Shown: positions 17,020-26,471, counted from the stretch's first letter. The stretch: 64,000 bases of DNA from JAILLW01 sp045629045 (GCA_045629045.1 JAZQQM010000027.1:116201-180200), one strand, 5' to 3'. Notes: generated from the letters alone by a model not told the origin. A program made the numbers and translations.

Positions 17020-18198
17020 ATGAAAAAGTTTTTAAGCGTACTTCTTTGTGCTTCATTAACTTTAACTCTTCTTGTTGGATGTGCAGGTTCTTCTACAGAT
17101 GCTGCCTCAACAGAAAGCTCAAGCAATGGAGCTGCAACATTTAAGATCGGTGGAATCGGACCTATCACAGGTGGTGCTGCCGTATACGGATTAGCTGTTA
17201 TGAATGCCGGACAGATTGCTGTTGATGAGATTAACGCAGCCGGCGGTATTAACGGTTATCAGATTGAATACAATTTCCAGGATGATGAGCTTGATAACGA
17301 AAAGTCAGTTAACGCTTACAATACATTATCAGACTGGGGTATGCAGATCCTTATGGGAAGCGTAACTTCAGGTTGTTGTGTAGCTGTAGCAGCTGAGTCT
17401 TCAAAGGCTAATATGTTCCAGATTACACCTTCAGGTTCGGCAGTTGACTGTATCGCTAATGACAATGTATATCAGGTTTGCTTTACAGACCCTAACCAGG
17501 GAATTGCAGCAGCTGACTATATTTCAGATAACGGCGTAGCTTCTAAGGTAGCTGTTATTTATGATTCTTCAGATGTATATTCTTCAGGAATTTATGCTAA
17601 GTTTGCTGAGGAAGCTGCAGTTAAGAATCTTGAAATCGTATCTGCAGAAGCATTTACAGCTGATAACAAGACAGATTTCAGTGTACAGCTTCAGAAGGCA
17701 CAGGATAACGGTGCTGAATTAGTATTCTTACCTATTTACTATACAGAAGCTTCATTAATCCTTTCACAGGCTAACAAGATGGGATATGCTCCTAAGTTCT
17801 TCGGATGTGACGGACTTGACGGTATCCTTGGTGTTGAAAACTTCGACGCTTCTTTAGCTGAAGGCGTTATGCTTCTTACACCTTTCGCAGCTGATGCTAC
17901 AGATGATGCTACAAAGGCTTTCGTTGCTGAATACAACAAGAGATTCGGTGAGAACCCTAACCAGTTCGCAGCAGATGCTTATGATGCTATTTACATCATC
18001 AAGGCTGCAATCGAAGCTAAGGGCTTAACACCCGAATCAAGCGTTTCAGATATTTGCGATGCTTGTAAGGACGCTATGTCAACACTTAAGTTCGACGGTC
18101 TTACAGGTGCTTCAATGACATGGGATGCAGAAGGTGCTGTTAACAAGGCTCCTAAGGCTATGGAAATCGTAAACGGAGAGTACAAACTCATCCAGTAA
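17020..18198 (+). CDS. livJ: branched-chain amino acid ABC transporter, binding lipoprotein
   Basis: The 392-residue protein captures a branched-chain amino acid, or a related ligand, outside the membrane. It has a lipoprotein signal (MKKFLSVLLCASLTLTLLVGC, lipid-linked Cys21) and a short Ser/Thr-rich linker. A Peripla_BP_6 fold follows (GPITGGAAVYG, AVDEINAAGGINGY, QDDELDNEKSVNAY). Codons are visibly biased compared with its neighbours, as expected for abundant expression. A strong promoter precedes it and a terminator follows, which separates its dosage from the permease genes. The exact substrate is inferred from the operon. Confidence 0.93.
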   Translation: MKKFLSVLLCASLTLTLLVGCAGSSTDAASTESSSNGAATFKIGGIGPITGGAAVYGLAVMNAGQIAVDEINAAGGINGYQIEYNFQDDELDNEKSVNAYNTLSDWGMQILMGSVTSGCCVAVAAESSKANMFQITPSGSAVDCIANDNVYQVCFTDPNQGIAAADYISDNGVASKVAVIYDSSDVYSSGIYAKFAEEAAVKNLEIVSAEAFTADNKTDFSVQLQKAQDNGAELVFLPIYYTEASLILSQANKMGYAPKFFGCDGLDGILGVENFDASLAEGVMLLTPFAADATDDATKAFVAEYNKRFGENPNQFAADAYDAIYIIKAAIEAKGLTPESSVSDICDACKDAMSTLKFDGLTGASMTWDAEGAVNKAPKAMEIVNGEYKLIQ

Positions 18199-18231
18199 TC
18201 TTAATCGGATTTCTAAATAAAACAGTTATTT

Positions 18232-18267
18232 AAAAGGAATTTTAGATTTATCTAAAATTCCTTTTTT
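18232..18267 (+). terminator. intrinsic terminator between livJ and livH
   Basis: A perfect 14-bp stem, AAAGGAATTTTAGA paired with its complement around a TTTA loop, runs into a T-tract. It should cut most transcripts after livJ. Confidence 0.9.
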
Positions 18268-18269
18268 AA

Positions 18270-18298
18270 TTGAATAATAGAAGCTATAAGAGTATAAT
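18270..18298 (+). promoter_or_regulatory. promoter of livH
   Basis: TTGAAT at 18270-18275 and a perfect TATAAT at 18293-18298 lie 17 bases apart, immediately after the livJ terminator. The permease and ATPase genes therefore have their own start. Confidence 0.75.
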
Positions 18299-18336
18299 AT
18301 TTGAGTTATGTTGTATATATTTAGAAGGAGTTATTT

Positions 18337-19221
18337 ATGAGCTTTATTTCTTATCTAATTAACGGAATAAGTTTGGGCTCTGTGTATGCAATTATTGCAC
18401 TTGGTTATACTATGGTTTACGGTATAGCTAAAATGCTTAATTTTGCCCACGGAGATGTTATTATGGTCGGAAGCTACATAGTGTTTACTATTGTCAGCAT
18501 GATTGGATTACCGCCCGTCGTGGGAATTTTAGTTTCTATAATTGTATGTACCGTTTTGGGTATTACGATCGAAGCCATTGCCTATAAGCCATTAAGAGGT
18601 GCTTCATCATCACTTGCCGTACTTATTACAGCTATCGGCGTTTCGTATTTTTTACAGAATGTAGCACTTTTAGTATTCGGCGCTAACACTAAGGCATTTA
18701 CTTCAGTTGTAAATATCAGTCCCATTACGTTGGCCGACGGAGCTCTTAGCATTACCGGTGAAACAATCGTAACCATTATTACCTGTATAATAATTATGGT
18801 TGTGTTGATGCTGTTTATTAATAAGACTAAAGCAGGTCAGGCTATGCTTGCGGTTTCCGAAGACAAAGGTGCTGCTCAGTTAATGGGTATTAACGTAAAC
18901 GGAACTATATCATTAACATTTGCCATAGGTTCAGGCCTTGCAGCAATTGCAGGTATGCTTCTTTGCTCGGCTTATCCTTCACTTACGCCTTATACAGGTT
19001 CAATGCCCGGTATCAAAGCTTTCGTTGCAGCCGTATTCGGCGGCATCGGTTCAATCCCCGGAGCATTTATCGGCGGTCTTATTTTGGGTGTAATAGAGAT
19101 TATGTCAAAAGCGTATATTTCTTCTCAATTATCGGACGCCATCGTATTTTTGGTATTAATTATTGTTTTACTTGTTAAGCCTACAGGACTTCTTGGTAAG
19201 AAGCTCCAGGAAAAAGTCTAG
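18337..19221 (+). CDS. livH: branched-chain amino acid ABC transporter permease LivH
   Basis: This 294-residue integral membrane protein has about eight hydrophobic helices. It opens YLINGISLGSVYAIIALGYTMVYGIAKMLNFAHGD in shape (short pieces: GSVYAIIALGYTMVYG, LNFAHGD), the LivH hallmark. It also has the permease loop AVFGGIGSIPGAFIGGL. It pairs with LivM to form the channel. AGAAGGAG lies upstream. Confidence 0.96.
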   Translation: MSFISYLINGISLGSVYAIIALGYTMVYGIAKMLNFAHGDVIMVGSYIVFTIVSMIGLPPVVGILVSIIVCTVLGITIEAIAYKPLRGASSSLAVLITAIGVSYFLQNVALLVFGANTKAFTSVVNISPITLADGALSITGETIVTIITCIIIMVVLMLFINKTKAGQAMLAVSEDKGAAQLMGINVNGTISLTFAIGSGLAAIAGMLLCSAYPSLTPYTGSMPGIKAFVAAVFGGIGSIPGAFIGGLILGVIEIMSKAYISSQLSDAIVFLVLIIVLLVKPTGLLGKKLQEKV

Positions 19222-19230
19222 GAGGCGAAT

Positions 19231-20301
19231 ATGAATAAGATTAAGATGAACAAAAAACTTAAAGACAATATCATTACCTTCGGAATAGTAATTCTGGCAT
19301 TTATTGTAGTTGAGATACTTATTACAACAGGTAACATTTCAAATTTGATGAAAGGTCTTCTTGTGCCTTTGTGTGTATATGTTATCTGTGCCATTGCATT
19401 GAATCTATGTGTCGGAATACTTGGCGAGCTTTCACTGGGTCATGCGGGATTTATGTGCGTGGGAGCTTTTACAGGTGCTTTCTTTTCTAAGTGTATGGAA
19501 GATGTTATAACGGTCGGACCTTTAAGATTCACTTTAGCCATAATATTGGGAGCCGTTGTATCAGGTATTATAGGTTTTCTTATCGGGATTCCCGTACTTA
19601 GACTAAAGGGTGACTACCTTGCCATAGTAACACTTGCATTTGGTGAAATTATCAAGAACATAATCAATGTTCTCTATGTCGGTAAGGATTCAAACGGTCT
19701 TCATTTTTCGATGAAAGATGTTGTTTCCTTAAATATGGAACCTGACGGTAAGGTTATAATTAACGGTGCCCAGGGTATTACGGGTACACCAAATGATTCA
19801 ACTTTCCTTGCCGGTATTATTCTTATTGTTATAACATTAATAATTGTATTGAATTTAATTAATTCAAGAGACGGAAGAGCTATTATGTCCATAAGAGACA
19901 ATACAATCGCTGCCGAATCGGTTGGAATTAATATTACCAAATATAAGTTAATGGCATTTGCAATTTCTGCTTCATTGGCAGGAGTAGCAGGTGTTTTATA
20001 CGCACATAACCTTAATTCTTTAATGGCTCAGCCAAAGAACTTCGGTTACAATATGTCAATTACAATACTTCTGTTCGTAGTATTGGGCGGAATAGGAAAT
20101 ATAAGAGGTTCCATTATATCTGCCGTAATTCTTACATTACTTCCGGAGCTTCTCAGAGGACTTGCCGATTACAGAATGCTTATCTACGCAATCGTGCTTA
20201 TAGTTATGATGTTATTTAACTGGTCACCCAAGCTTATTAATTTACGAAAGAAGTATTCTCCAAAGAATCTGTTTAAGAAAAATAAAAAGGAGGTAGAGTA
20301 A
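19231..20301 (+). CDS. livM: branched-chain amino acid ABC transporter permease LivM
   Basis: This is the second permease subunit, 356 residues with about nine to ten hydrophobic helices. Conserved stretches include NLCVGILGELSLGHAGFM, RLKGDYLAIVTLAFGEI and VLGGIGNIRGSI. It starts nine bases after livH with an AGGAGG site. Its C-terminal tail is rich in lysine and therefore probably cytoplasmic. Confidence 0.96.
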   Translation: MNKIKMNKKLKDNIITFGIVILAFIVVEILITTGNISNLMKGLLVPLCVYVICAIALNLCVGILGELSLGHAGFMCVGAFTGAFFSKCMEDVITVGPLRFTLAIILGAVVSGIIGFLIGIPVLRLKGDYLAIVTLAFGEIIKNIINVLYVGKDSNGLHFSMKDVVSLNMEPDGKVIINGAQGITGTPNDSTFLAGIILIVITLIIVLNLINSRDGRAIMSIRDNTIAAESVGINITKYKLMAFAISASLAGVAGVLYAHNLNSLMAQPKNFGYNMSITILLFVVLGGIGNIRGSIISAVILTLLPELLRGLADYRMLIYAIVLIVMMLFNWSPKLINLRKKYSPKNLFKKNKKEVE

Positions 20302-21066
20302 ATGGCTACTATTTTATCCGTAAACAATTTATCTATTTCCTTTGGCGGACTTAGAGCTGTTGATGATTTTAATCTTGAAATAAAAAAGGGTAAGCTTTAC
20401 GGCTTAATCGGACCTAACGGTGCAGGTAAAACAACCGTATTTAATCTTCTTACCGGCGTTTATAAACCGGATGAAGGTAAAATTTTCCTGGAAGGCGAAA
20501 ACATTACCGGTAAAAGCACTATTGAAATTAACAAATTCGGAATAGCAAGAACTTTCCAGAATATAAGATTATTTAAAGATCTTACAGTTATGGATAACGT
20601 TAAGGTTGCACTTCATAATCAGTATCACTATACAACAATTGAAGGCATTTTAAGATTACCCAGATATCATCATATCGAAAAGGAAATGAACGAACGTGCA
20701 ATTGCGTTGCTTAAAGTATTTGAACTTGATAACGAAGCAGATACTTTAGCTTCAAATCTACCATATGGTAAACAGCGTAAACTGGAAATTGCAAGAGCGC
20801 TGGCTACAAATCCCAAATTATTGTTACTGGATGAACCTGCAGCAGGTATGAATCCCAACGAAACTATTGAACTTATGAATACAATCAGAGAAGTAAGAGA
20901 TGTATTCGATAAGACAATTCTTCTTATTGAACATGATATGAAATTAGTATCCGGAATATGTGAAGAACTGACAGTCCTTAATTTCGGTTCGGTATTGTGT
21001 CAGGGCAAGACGTCAGATGTTCTTAATGATCCCGAGGTTATTAAGGCATACCTGGGAGAAGATTAA
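20302..21066 (+). CDS. livG: branched-chain amino acid ABC transporter ATPase LivG
   Basis: This 254-residue ATPase powers LivHM. Walker A is GPNGAGKTT (about residues 36-44) and Walker B is LLLLDEPAAGMNP. The LivG-specific region GIARTFQNIRLF is present. The signature loop reads LPYGKQRKLEIARAL. It abuts livM, and AAAGGAGG lies inside the end of livM. Confidence 0.96.
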   Translation: MATILSVNNLSISFGGLRAVDDFNLEIKKGKLYGLIGPNGAGKTTVFNLLTGVYKPDEGKIFLEGENITGKSTIEINKFGIARTFQNIRLFKDLTVMDNVKVALHNQYHYTTIEGILRLPRYHHIEKEMNERAIALLKVFELDNEADTLASNLPYGKQRKLEIARALATNPKLLLLDEPAAGMNPNETIELMNTIREVRDVFDKTILLIEHDMKLVSGICEELTVLNFGSVLCQGKTSDVLNDPEVIKAYLGED

Positions 21067-21079
21067 GGAGATTAAATAT

Positions 21080-21790
21080 ATGTCGATGTTAGAAATAAAT
21101 GATTTGGAAGTTCATTACGGAATGATTAAGGCCATCAAAGGTGTATCATTTGATGTTAACGAAGGTGAAGTAATTGCCCTTATCGGTGCCAACGGTGCAG
21201 GTAAAACAACAATACTTCATACAGTTACGGGACTTATAGAAGCTACCAACGGTTCTGTCATTTTTAACGGTGTTGATATCACTAAAGTTCCTGCTCACAA
21301 AATAGTTTCAATGGGTATGGCTCATGTTCCCGAAGGACGTAGAGTATTTGCCAATCTTTCTGTTTATCAAAATCTTAAGATGGGTGCCTACACTCGAAAA
21401 GATAAAGATGAAATAGAGAAGAATCTGGAAATGGTATTTACCCGTTTCCCCAGACTTAAGGAACGTCAGAATCAGATGGCAGGTACATTATCAGGCGGTG
21501 AGCAGCAGATGCTTGCAATGGGAAGAGCATTGATGAGCAATCCCAAGATTATCCTGATGGATGAGCCTTCTATGGGATTATCGCCTATTTTTGTAAATGA
21601 GATATTTGATATTATAAGAGCGGTAAAAGCAGACGGAACAACGGTATTGCTTGTTGAGCAAAATGCAAAAAAGGCACTTTCCATCGCTGACAGAGCATAT
21701 GTACTTGAAACAGGAAGAATTGTACTTTCGGGAGATGCTAAAGATCTTCTTAATAACGAAGATATTAAGAAAGCATATTTAGGAGAATAG
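21080..21790 (+). CDS. livF: branched-chain amino acid ABC transporter ATPase LivF
   Basis: This is the second ATPase of the transporter, 236 residues. It has Walker A GANGAGKTT, signature LSGGEQQMLAMGRAL and Walker B ILMDEPSMGLSP; HVPEGRRVFANLSV is typical of LivF. ATG 21080 follows AAGGAG at a proper distance. An in-frame start at 21017 lies inside livG and was rejected. Confidence 0.96.
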   Translation: MSMLEINDLEVHYGMIKAIKGVSFDVNEGEVIALIGANGAGKTTILHTVTGLIEATNGSVIFNGVDITKVPAHKIVSMGMAHVPEGRRVFANLSVYQNLKMGAYTRKDKDEIEKNLEMVFTRFPRLKERQNQMAGTLSGGEQQMLAMGRALMSNPKIILMDEPSMGLSPIFVNEIFDIIRAVKADGTTVLLVEQNAKKALSIADRAYVLETGRIVLSGDAKDLLNNEDIKKAYLGE

Positions 21791-21801
21791 GAGATTGTTA
21801 T

Positions 21802-22428
21802 ATGGACAAAAACTTGGTTATTACAGTATCCAGAATGTATGGCTCGGGCGGCCTTACAATAGCTAAGATGCTTTCAAAAAAATTAAATATTCCATATTAT
21901 GACAAGGATTTAATTAAAATGGCATCCGATGAAAGCGGAATTAACGAAGCCTTATTTGCAAATGCGGACGAAAAGGCAAGAGCATCATTCATTTCCAAGC
22001 TTGCAAATGATATTTATCAGGATGACGAGATTCTTCCTCCATCCTCAAAGGACTATACTTCCGAAAAGAATTTATTTAATATTCAGGCTGCTATAATTAA
22101 GAAGCTTGCCGATACGGAAAGCTGTATTATTGTAGGACGATGTGCAGAGTATGTTCTAAAGGATTATGACAATGTTCTTTCGGTGTTTATACATGCCCCC
22201 TATGAGTATTGTCTGGAAAAAGCTGCAGAAGTTAAGAATCTTCCCTTTAAGGGACTTGAGGATTTTGTATCAAAAACCAATAAGCAAAAAGAAGAATACC
22301 ATCTTAAATTTACCGGCAAAAACTGGACCGATGCCCGTAATTACGACTTATGTCTTGACAGTTCAAAACTTGGATTTGACAGATGCGTAGATGAAATTGT
22401 TGCATATATGGATGTACGATTCAAATAA
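21802..22428 (+). CDS. cytidylate kinase-like family protein
   Basis: The 208-residue P-loop protein begins VITVSRMYGSGGLTIAKMLSKKL, the nucleotide-binding loop of the Cytidylate_kin2 family, and continues with YYDKDLIKMASDESG and IIVGRCAEYVL. Such proteins are common in Lachnospiraceae, but their substrate is not established, so the name reports fold rather than proven activity. It starts 11 bases after livF and is probably co-transcribed. A paralogue lies at 58469-59089. Confidence 0.85.
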   Translation: MDKNLVITVSRMYGSGGLTIAKMLSKKLNIPYYDKDLIKMASDESGINEALFANADEKARASFISKLANDIYQDDEILPPSSKDYTSEKNLFNIQAAIIKKLADTESCIIVGRCAEYVLKDYDNVLSVFIHAPYEYCLEKAAEVKNLPFKGLEDFVSKTNKQKEEYHLKFTGKNWTDARNYDLCLDSSKLGFDRCVDEIVAYMDVRFK

Positions 22429-22434
22429 ATTATT

Positions 22435-22465
22435 AAAGCCATTGCCCTATGACAGTGGCTTTCTT
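22435..22465 (+). terminator. probable terminator after the liv operon
   Basis: AAAGCCA and TGGCTTT pair over a 14-base loop and are followed by CTTTG. The T-tract is short, so this is a moderate call. Confidence 0.55.
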
Positions 22466-22491
22466 TGTATTAAATCTAATGTGAGAATTAT

Positions 22492-23232
22492 ATGAAACTA
22501 CAACAAATACTTAGCTATGTAAGAAAAGCCGTAGATGACTACAACATGATAGAAGAAGGAGATAATATTGCCGTCGGCATATCCGGCGGTAAAGATTCTC
22601 TTACATTACTGTATGCTTTAAATTCTCTTAAAAACTTTTATCCGAAGCATTTCGAGATTCAGGCTGTCACTGTTGATTTAGGCTTTAAAAATCTAAATCT
22701 TGATAAAATTAAAGAATTATGTGAAAAACTCGGAATTAAATATACAATTATCAAAACCGATATTGCCGAAATCGTTTTTGACGCAAGAAAAGAATCTAAT
22801 CCGTGCTCGTTATGTGCTAAAATGAGAAAGGGAGCTCTTAATTACGGCATTAAAGATTTAGGCTGCAACAAAGTAGCTTATGCACATCACAAAGACGACG
22901 TTGTCGACACAATGATGTTATCGTTAATATATGAAGGAAGATTTCATACCTTTGCACCGGTAACTTATCTTAACAGAATGGATGTTACCATTATTCGTCC
23001 GCTTATTTATATTAAAGAAGCAGATATTATAGGCTTTACCAATAAAGAAAATTTGCCCGTGGTTAAAAGCCCGTGTCCCGCAGACAAAAATACAAAAAGG
23101 GAATTAATCAAAAATATTCTTAAGGGAATCGATAAAGAAGCCCCCGGTGTTAAAAACAGAATGTTTACAGCTATTAAAGACGGCAAACTTAAAGGCTGGG
23201 AAATTGATGGAAAAGACGAAGAATTATCATGA
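22492..23232 (+). CDS. TtcA-like tRNA thiolation ATP pyrophosphatase
   Basis: This family activates a tRNA base with ATP and inserts sulfur; E. coli TtcA makes 2-thiocytidine 32. The 246-residue protein has the PP-loop SGGKDS at residues 31-36, the CxxC pair Cys105/Cys108 (NPCSLC), and a third Cys in KSPCPAD, which may hold an iron-sulfur cluster. GCNKVAYAHHKDDVVDT is the family's second nucleotide motif. The gene overlaps the following recombinase gene by 26 bases. Confidence 0.85.
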   Translation: MKLQQILSYVRKAVDDYNMIEEGDNIAVGISGGKDSLTLLYALNSLKNFYPKHFEIQAVTVDLGFKNLNLDKIKELCEKLGIKYTIIKTDIAEIVFDARKESNPCSLCAKMRKGALNYGIKDLGCNKVAYAHHKDDVVDTMMLSLIYEGRFHTFAPVTYLNRMDVTIIRPLIYIKEADIIGFTNKENLPVVKSPCPADKNTKRELIKNILKGIDKEAPGVKNRMFTAIKDGKLKGWEIDGKDEELS

Positions 23233-24259
23233 CGAACAGAATAATTTAAATACGCTTAAAATGAGAGAAGTTCTTTCAGATCTTCCTACGTTTTGCAAAT
23301 CGTTTTTCAGAGGCATTTCGGATTCAACCTCTGCCAGAACCAAGCTTGCATATGCGTATGATATTCGTGTATTTTTTGAATATATGCATGAAAACAATTC
23401 CCATTGTAAGAAGATGGAGATTGTGGATTTCCCATTATCGATTCTTGATGATATAACTCGTGAAGATATCGAAGAATATATGGAATATATGTCTTTATAT
23501 TATAAAGACGGAAAAGAAATAACTAACGAAGAACGTGGTAAAAAGCGTAAACTTTCGGCCTTAAAGAGCTTTTATAACTATTTTTATAAAGCAGAATTAA
23601 TAAAAACAAATCCTGCATCACTGGTTTCCCTTCCGAAGATTCACGAAAAGGAAATAGTTCGATTGGATCCGGATGAAGTGGCACAATTGCTTGATAATGT
23701 CGAAGACGGAAATAATTTAAGCAAAAAGCAAATGGCCTTTCACGAAAAAACAAAAGTAAGAGATGTTGCAATGTTAACTTTACTTTTGGGAACGGGAATC
23801 CGTGTATCCGAATGTGTGGGACTTGACTTAAATGATGTTGATTTTAAGAATAACGGTATTAAAATCCGTCGTAAGGGCGGCTATGAAACGGTAGTTTATT
23901 TTGGCGAGGAGGTTGAAGGCGCGCTCCTTGATTATTTTAATGAGCGTCACCACATAATTCCCGCACAAGGTAGCGAAGAAGCCTTGTTTTTATCACTGCA
24001 AAATCGTAGAATATCAGTAAGGGCCGTCGAAAATCTTGTTAAAAAATATGCATCTACGGTTACAAACCTTAAGAAAATTACACCACATAAATTGCGAAGT
24101 ACATACGGAACCACTTTATACCGCGAAACGGGAGATATATATTTGGTTGCGGATGTTCTCGGACATAAAGACGTAAATACTACTCGTAAGCATTATGCGG
24201 CCTTGGAAGAAGACCGCCGTAAAATGGCTGCAAAAGCAGTTAAATTAAGAGAAGAATAA
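23207..24259 (+). CDS. tyrosine recombinase, XerC/XerD family
   Basis: The 350-residue protein has a SAM-like core-binding domain (about 20-150) and a catalytic domain. The catalytic residues are visible: Arg199 in GTGIRVSECVGL, His294 and Arg297 in PHKLRST, His in LGHKDVNTT, and nucleophile Tyr330 in KHYAAL. It may resolve chromosome dimers or integrate DNA. It lies among housekeeping genes rather than beside an attachment site, so a Xer role is favoured. ATG 23207 was chosen for the GGGAA upstream; ATG 23261 is the alternative. Confidence 0.88.
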   Translation: MEKTKNYHDEQNNLNTLKMREVLSDLPTFCKSFFRGISDSTSARTKLAYAYDIRVFFEYMHENNSHCKKMEIVDFPLSILDDITREDIEEYMEYMSLYYKDGKEITNEERGKKRKLSALKSFYNYFYKAELIKTNPASLVSLPKIHEKEIVRLDPDEVAQLLDNVEDGNNLSKKQMAFHEKTKVRDVAMLTLLLGTGIRVSECVGLDLNDVDFKNNGIKIRRKGGYETVVYFGEEVEGALLDYFNERHHIIPAQGSEEALFLSLQNRRISVRAVENLVKKYASTVTNLKKITPHKLRSTYGTTLYRETGDIYLVADVLGHKDVNTTRKHYAALEEDRRKMAAKAVKLREE

Positions 24260-24272
24260 TAAGGGGAATTTG

Positions 24273-25625
24273 ATGAAATTAAATTTTAATAAAAAATATA
24301 TAACCATAGGAATTATCGCATTTTTAGTAATTGTTTGTTCGATTTTGTTTTTCTTTATGGCATTCAAAATGGAATCTTTTGTCGAAACCGTTTCGAGCAT
24401 CTACGGAATAATCGAACCATTCGTTTTTGGTTTTATTATTGCATATCTTTTTATACCGATTGTTAATTTCTTTGAGCAAAAGATACTGTTCCCTGTTACC
24501 ATTAAGAAAACAGGTGACTTAACAATAAAGCAGCGTAAACGTTTCAGAGTATATTCTGTTATATTGACATATTTGCTTATTATTTTACTTATATACTTTT
24601 TCGTTAAATCTATCGCTCCGGATTTAGGGCAGAGCATTAACAGAATTATTCTTTATTATCCTCAATATTATTCTTCTTTATTGGAATGGTTTGACAAGAT
24701 ATTAAGAAATAATCCTCAGTTATATAAGAATGCAATGCAGCTTATCGGTACTTATTCCGAAGATATTAACGAAATGATTTCGGGAACCATACTTCCCCAG
24801 GCCAAAGAATGGTTATTGTCACTTTCTTTCGGCGTATACGGTGCAATCAAAAGTGTATGGAATCTTGTTATGGGATTAATAATAAGTGTATACGTATTAT
24901 TTATTAAGGAGAAGTTTGCGGGACAGGCCAAAAAGATTATATATGCCATATGTTCCAAGGACAGAGCTAATCGATTCCTTAAAGATGTCAGATTTGTATC
25001 CGATACCTTTATCGGATTTATTTCAGGAAAAATTCTCGATTCATTTATTATAGGAATTTTATGTTTTATAGGATGCTCTATACTTAACATTCCATATTCG
25101 TTGCTTGTAAGTGTAATCGTAGGTGTTACCAATATAATTCCGTTCTTCGGACCGATTATCGGAGCAATCCCTTCGGCATTGCTTATTTTAATGGTAGATC
25201 CCTGGAAGTGCGTCACATTTATTATTTTTGTAATAATTCTTCAGCAGCTTGACGGTAATGTGATAGGTCCTAAGATTTTGGGAGATTCAACCGGAATCTC
25301 AGGTTTCTGGGTAATATTTGCAATTATGTTCTTCGGCGGTCTGTGGGGCCCCGGCGGAATGATTATCGGAATTCCGTTCTTTGCGGTAATTTACGCTATG
25401 ATCAAAAGAAGCGTGGATCGTAAATTAAAAGCCAAAAATTTACCTACGGAAACTGCTGATTATATGCCTTTAAAGAGGATAGAAGCCAACGGTGACTTCA
25501 CTTTGCTTGCCGAAGCATCGAATGAATTTTATGTTTCAAAAGATAAAAGTAATAAAAAACCATCATTTTTCTCAAAATTTGTTAACAAACATGAAATAAA
25601 TGCAAATGATGATTCTGATGAATAA
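24273..25625 (+). CDS. AI-2E family transporter
   Basis: This 450-residue membrane protein has about eight hydrophobic helices. It carries the family motifs GVTNIIPFFGPIIGAIPSALL and QQLDGNVIGPKILGDS, followed by FGGLWGPGGMIIGIPF. The family is named for AI-2 exporters, but most members have unknown cargo and some are Na+/H+ antiporters. AAGGGG lies six bases before ATG 24273. The C-terminal 60 residues are hydrophilic. Confidence 0.9.
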   Translation: MKLNFNKKYITIGIIAFLVIVCSILFFFMAFKMESFVETVSSIYGIIEPFVFGFIIAYLFIPIVNFFEQKILFPVTIKKTGDLTIKQRKRFRVYSVILTYLLIILLIYFFVKSIAPDLGQSINRIILYYPQYYSSLLEWFDKILRNNPQLYKNAMQLIGTYSEDINEMISGTILPQAKEWLLSLSFGVYGAIKSVWNLVMGLIISVYVLFIKEKFAGQAKKIIYAICSKDRANRFLKDVRFVSDTFIGFISGKILDSFIIGILCFIGCSILNIPYSLLVSVIVGVTNIIPFFGPIIGAIPSALLILMVDPWKCVTFIIFVIILQQLDGNVIGPKILGDSTGISGFWVIFAIMFFGGLWGPGGMIIGIPFFAVIYAMIKRSVDRKLKAKNLPTETADYMPLKRIEANGDFTLLAEASNEFYVSKDKSNKKPSFFSKFVNKHEINANDDSDE

Positions 25626-25674
25626 TTGATAAAAAAACAAGTGTTTTAGTGTTAAAAATGTACGATTTGTCTAT

Positions 25675-25705
25675 AACAGCTCCGAAATGTTTCGGGGCTG
25701 TTTCT
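25675..25705 (+). terminator. intrinsic terminator after the AI-2E gene
   Basis: AACAGCTCCGAAA pairs with TTTCGGGGCTGTT (one G-U) across a two-base gap, then TTTCT. This makes a stable 13-bp stem. Confidence 0.8.
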
Positions 25706-25827
25706 AAATTGTGAACAAAATATGTCAAAAAATTCCCTTATGAAGTAATTTTTTTACATTTACTATTTACCCAATATGTAACAGAATAGTATCAGTGCTG
25801 AAACTATCAGCCTGAATGGGGATTGTT

Positions 25828-26388
25828 ATGAAAAAAACTATGTCTGCTTTGTTAGGCATTATCCTAACAGTATCAATATTATCGTTGGTAGGGTGTGGGG
25901 GCACCAAAGACCAGTTTTTTGGAGACTGGGCATATAATCACGATACCAAAAATACAATTATTTCATTTAAAACCTCAAATAATGCGGTATATGAAGGACA
26001 AAAATATAAATATACCTTCGATGATACATTTATAACATTAACATCCAAAGATAAGGAAATTAAACTTCGTTATCAGATGGATAAAGACGAGATGGTTTTA
26101 TATCAACCCGAGTTATATGTTTATGTAGGAGATGAAACTCCGGACGGCTTAATCGGAAGTTGGATGAACGAGAACAATTGGTCATTTGAATTTACCGCCG
26201 AAGGTACTTTCAGAGAAAATGATTATTTCCCCGGATATTACTTCTTAAACGAAGACGGTTCCGTAAAACTCGTTTATAACGATCATTTCCCGGATGCGAC
26301 TTTGTACTACACAATTGATGGAACACAGCTTACTGTGGAATATCCTTGGACAATGGTTAAGACGGGCACCGTATTGGGCGATCAATAA
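25828..26388 (+). CDS. lipoprotein of unknown function
   Basis: The 186-residue protein has a lipoprotein signal ending LSLVGC, so it should be anchored outside the membrane through that Cys. The mature part contains two similar beta-rich repeats: FFGDWAYNHDTK...YTFDDTFITL and LIGSWMNENNW...YTIDGTQLTVEY. This suggests a duplicated lipocalin-like or DUF4923-like fold. No catalytic motif is visible. GGGG six bases before ATG 25828 decides the start. It lies alone, between a terminator and the sugar importer leader. Confidence 0.75.
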   Translation: MKKTMSALLGIILTVSILSLVGCGGTKDQFFGDWAYNHDTKNTIISFKTSNNAVYEGQKYKYTFDDTFITLTSKDKEIKLRYQMDKDEMVLYQPELYVYVGDETPDGLIGSWMNENNWSFEFTAEGTFRENDYFPGYYFLNEDGSVKLVYNDHFPDATLYYTIDGTQLTVEYPWTMVKTGTVLGDQ

Positions 26389-26397
26389 GTTGATTAT

Positions 26398-26471
26398 CCG
26401 AATTATCAATTCGGTGATCATAAATGTATGGCAATAACGCCATGCGGTAACCTGGTAATCGAAAGATTACC
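26398..26471 (+). promoter_or_regulatory. structured leader before the sugar-binding protein gene
   Basis: Three hairpins follow each other: CCGAATT-ATC-AATTCGG (26398-26414), ATGGC-AATAAC-GCCAT (26428-26443) and GGTAATC-GAAA-GATTACC (26454-26471, GNRA tetraloop). A pyrimidine-rich tract and AGGAGG follow. I recognise no known riboswitch. Simpler roles are the terminator of the preceding lipoprotein gene, or mRNA stabilisation. Confidence 0.45.

Noticed and set aside
23207..24259. Integrase of the right-hand element
   Set aside because: It lies more than 35 kb away, among housekeeping genes, with no flanking repeats. A Xer-type housekeeping role is more likely.
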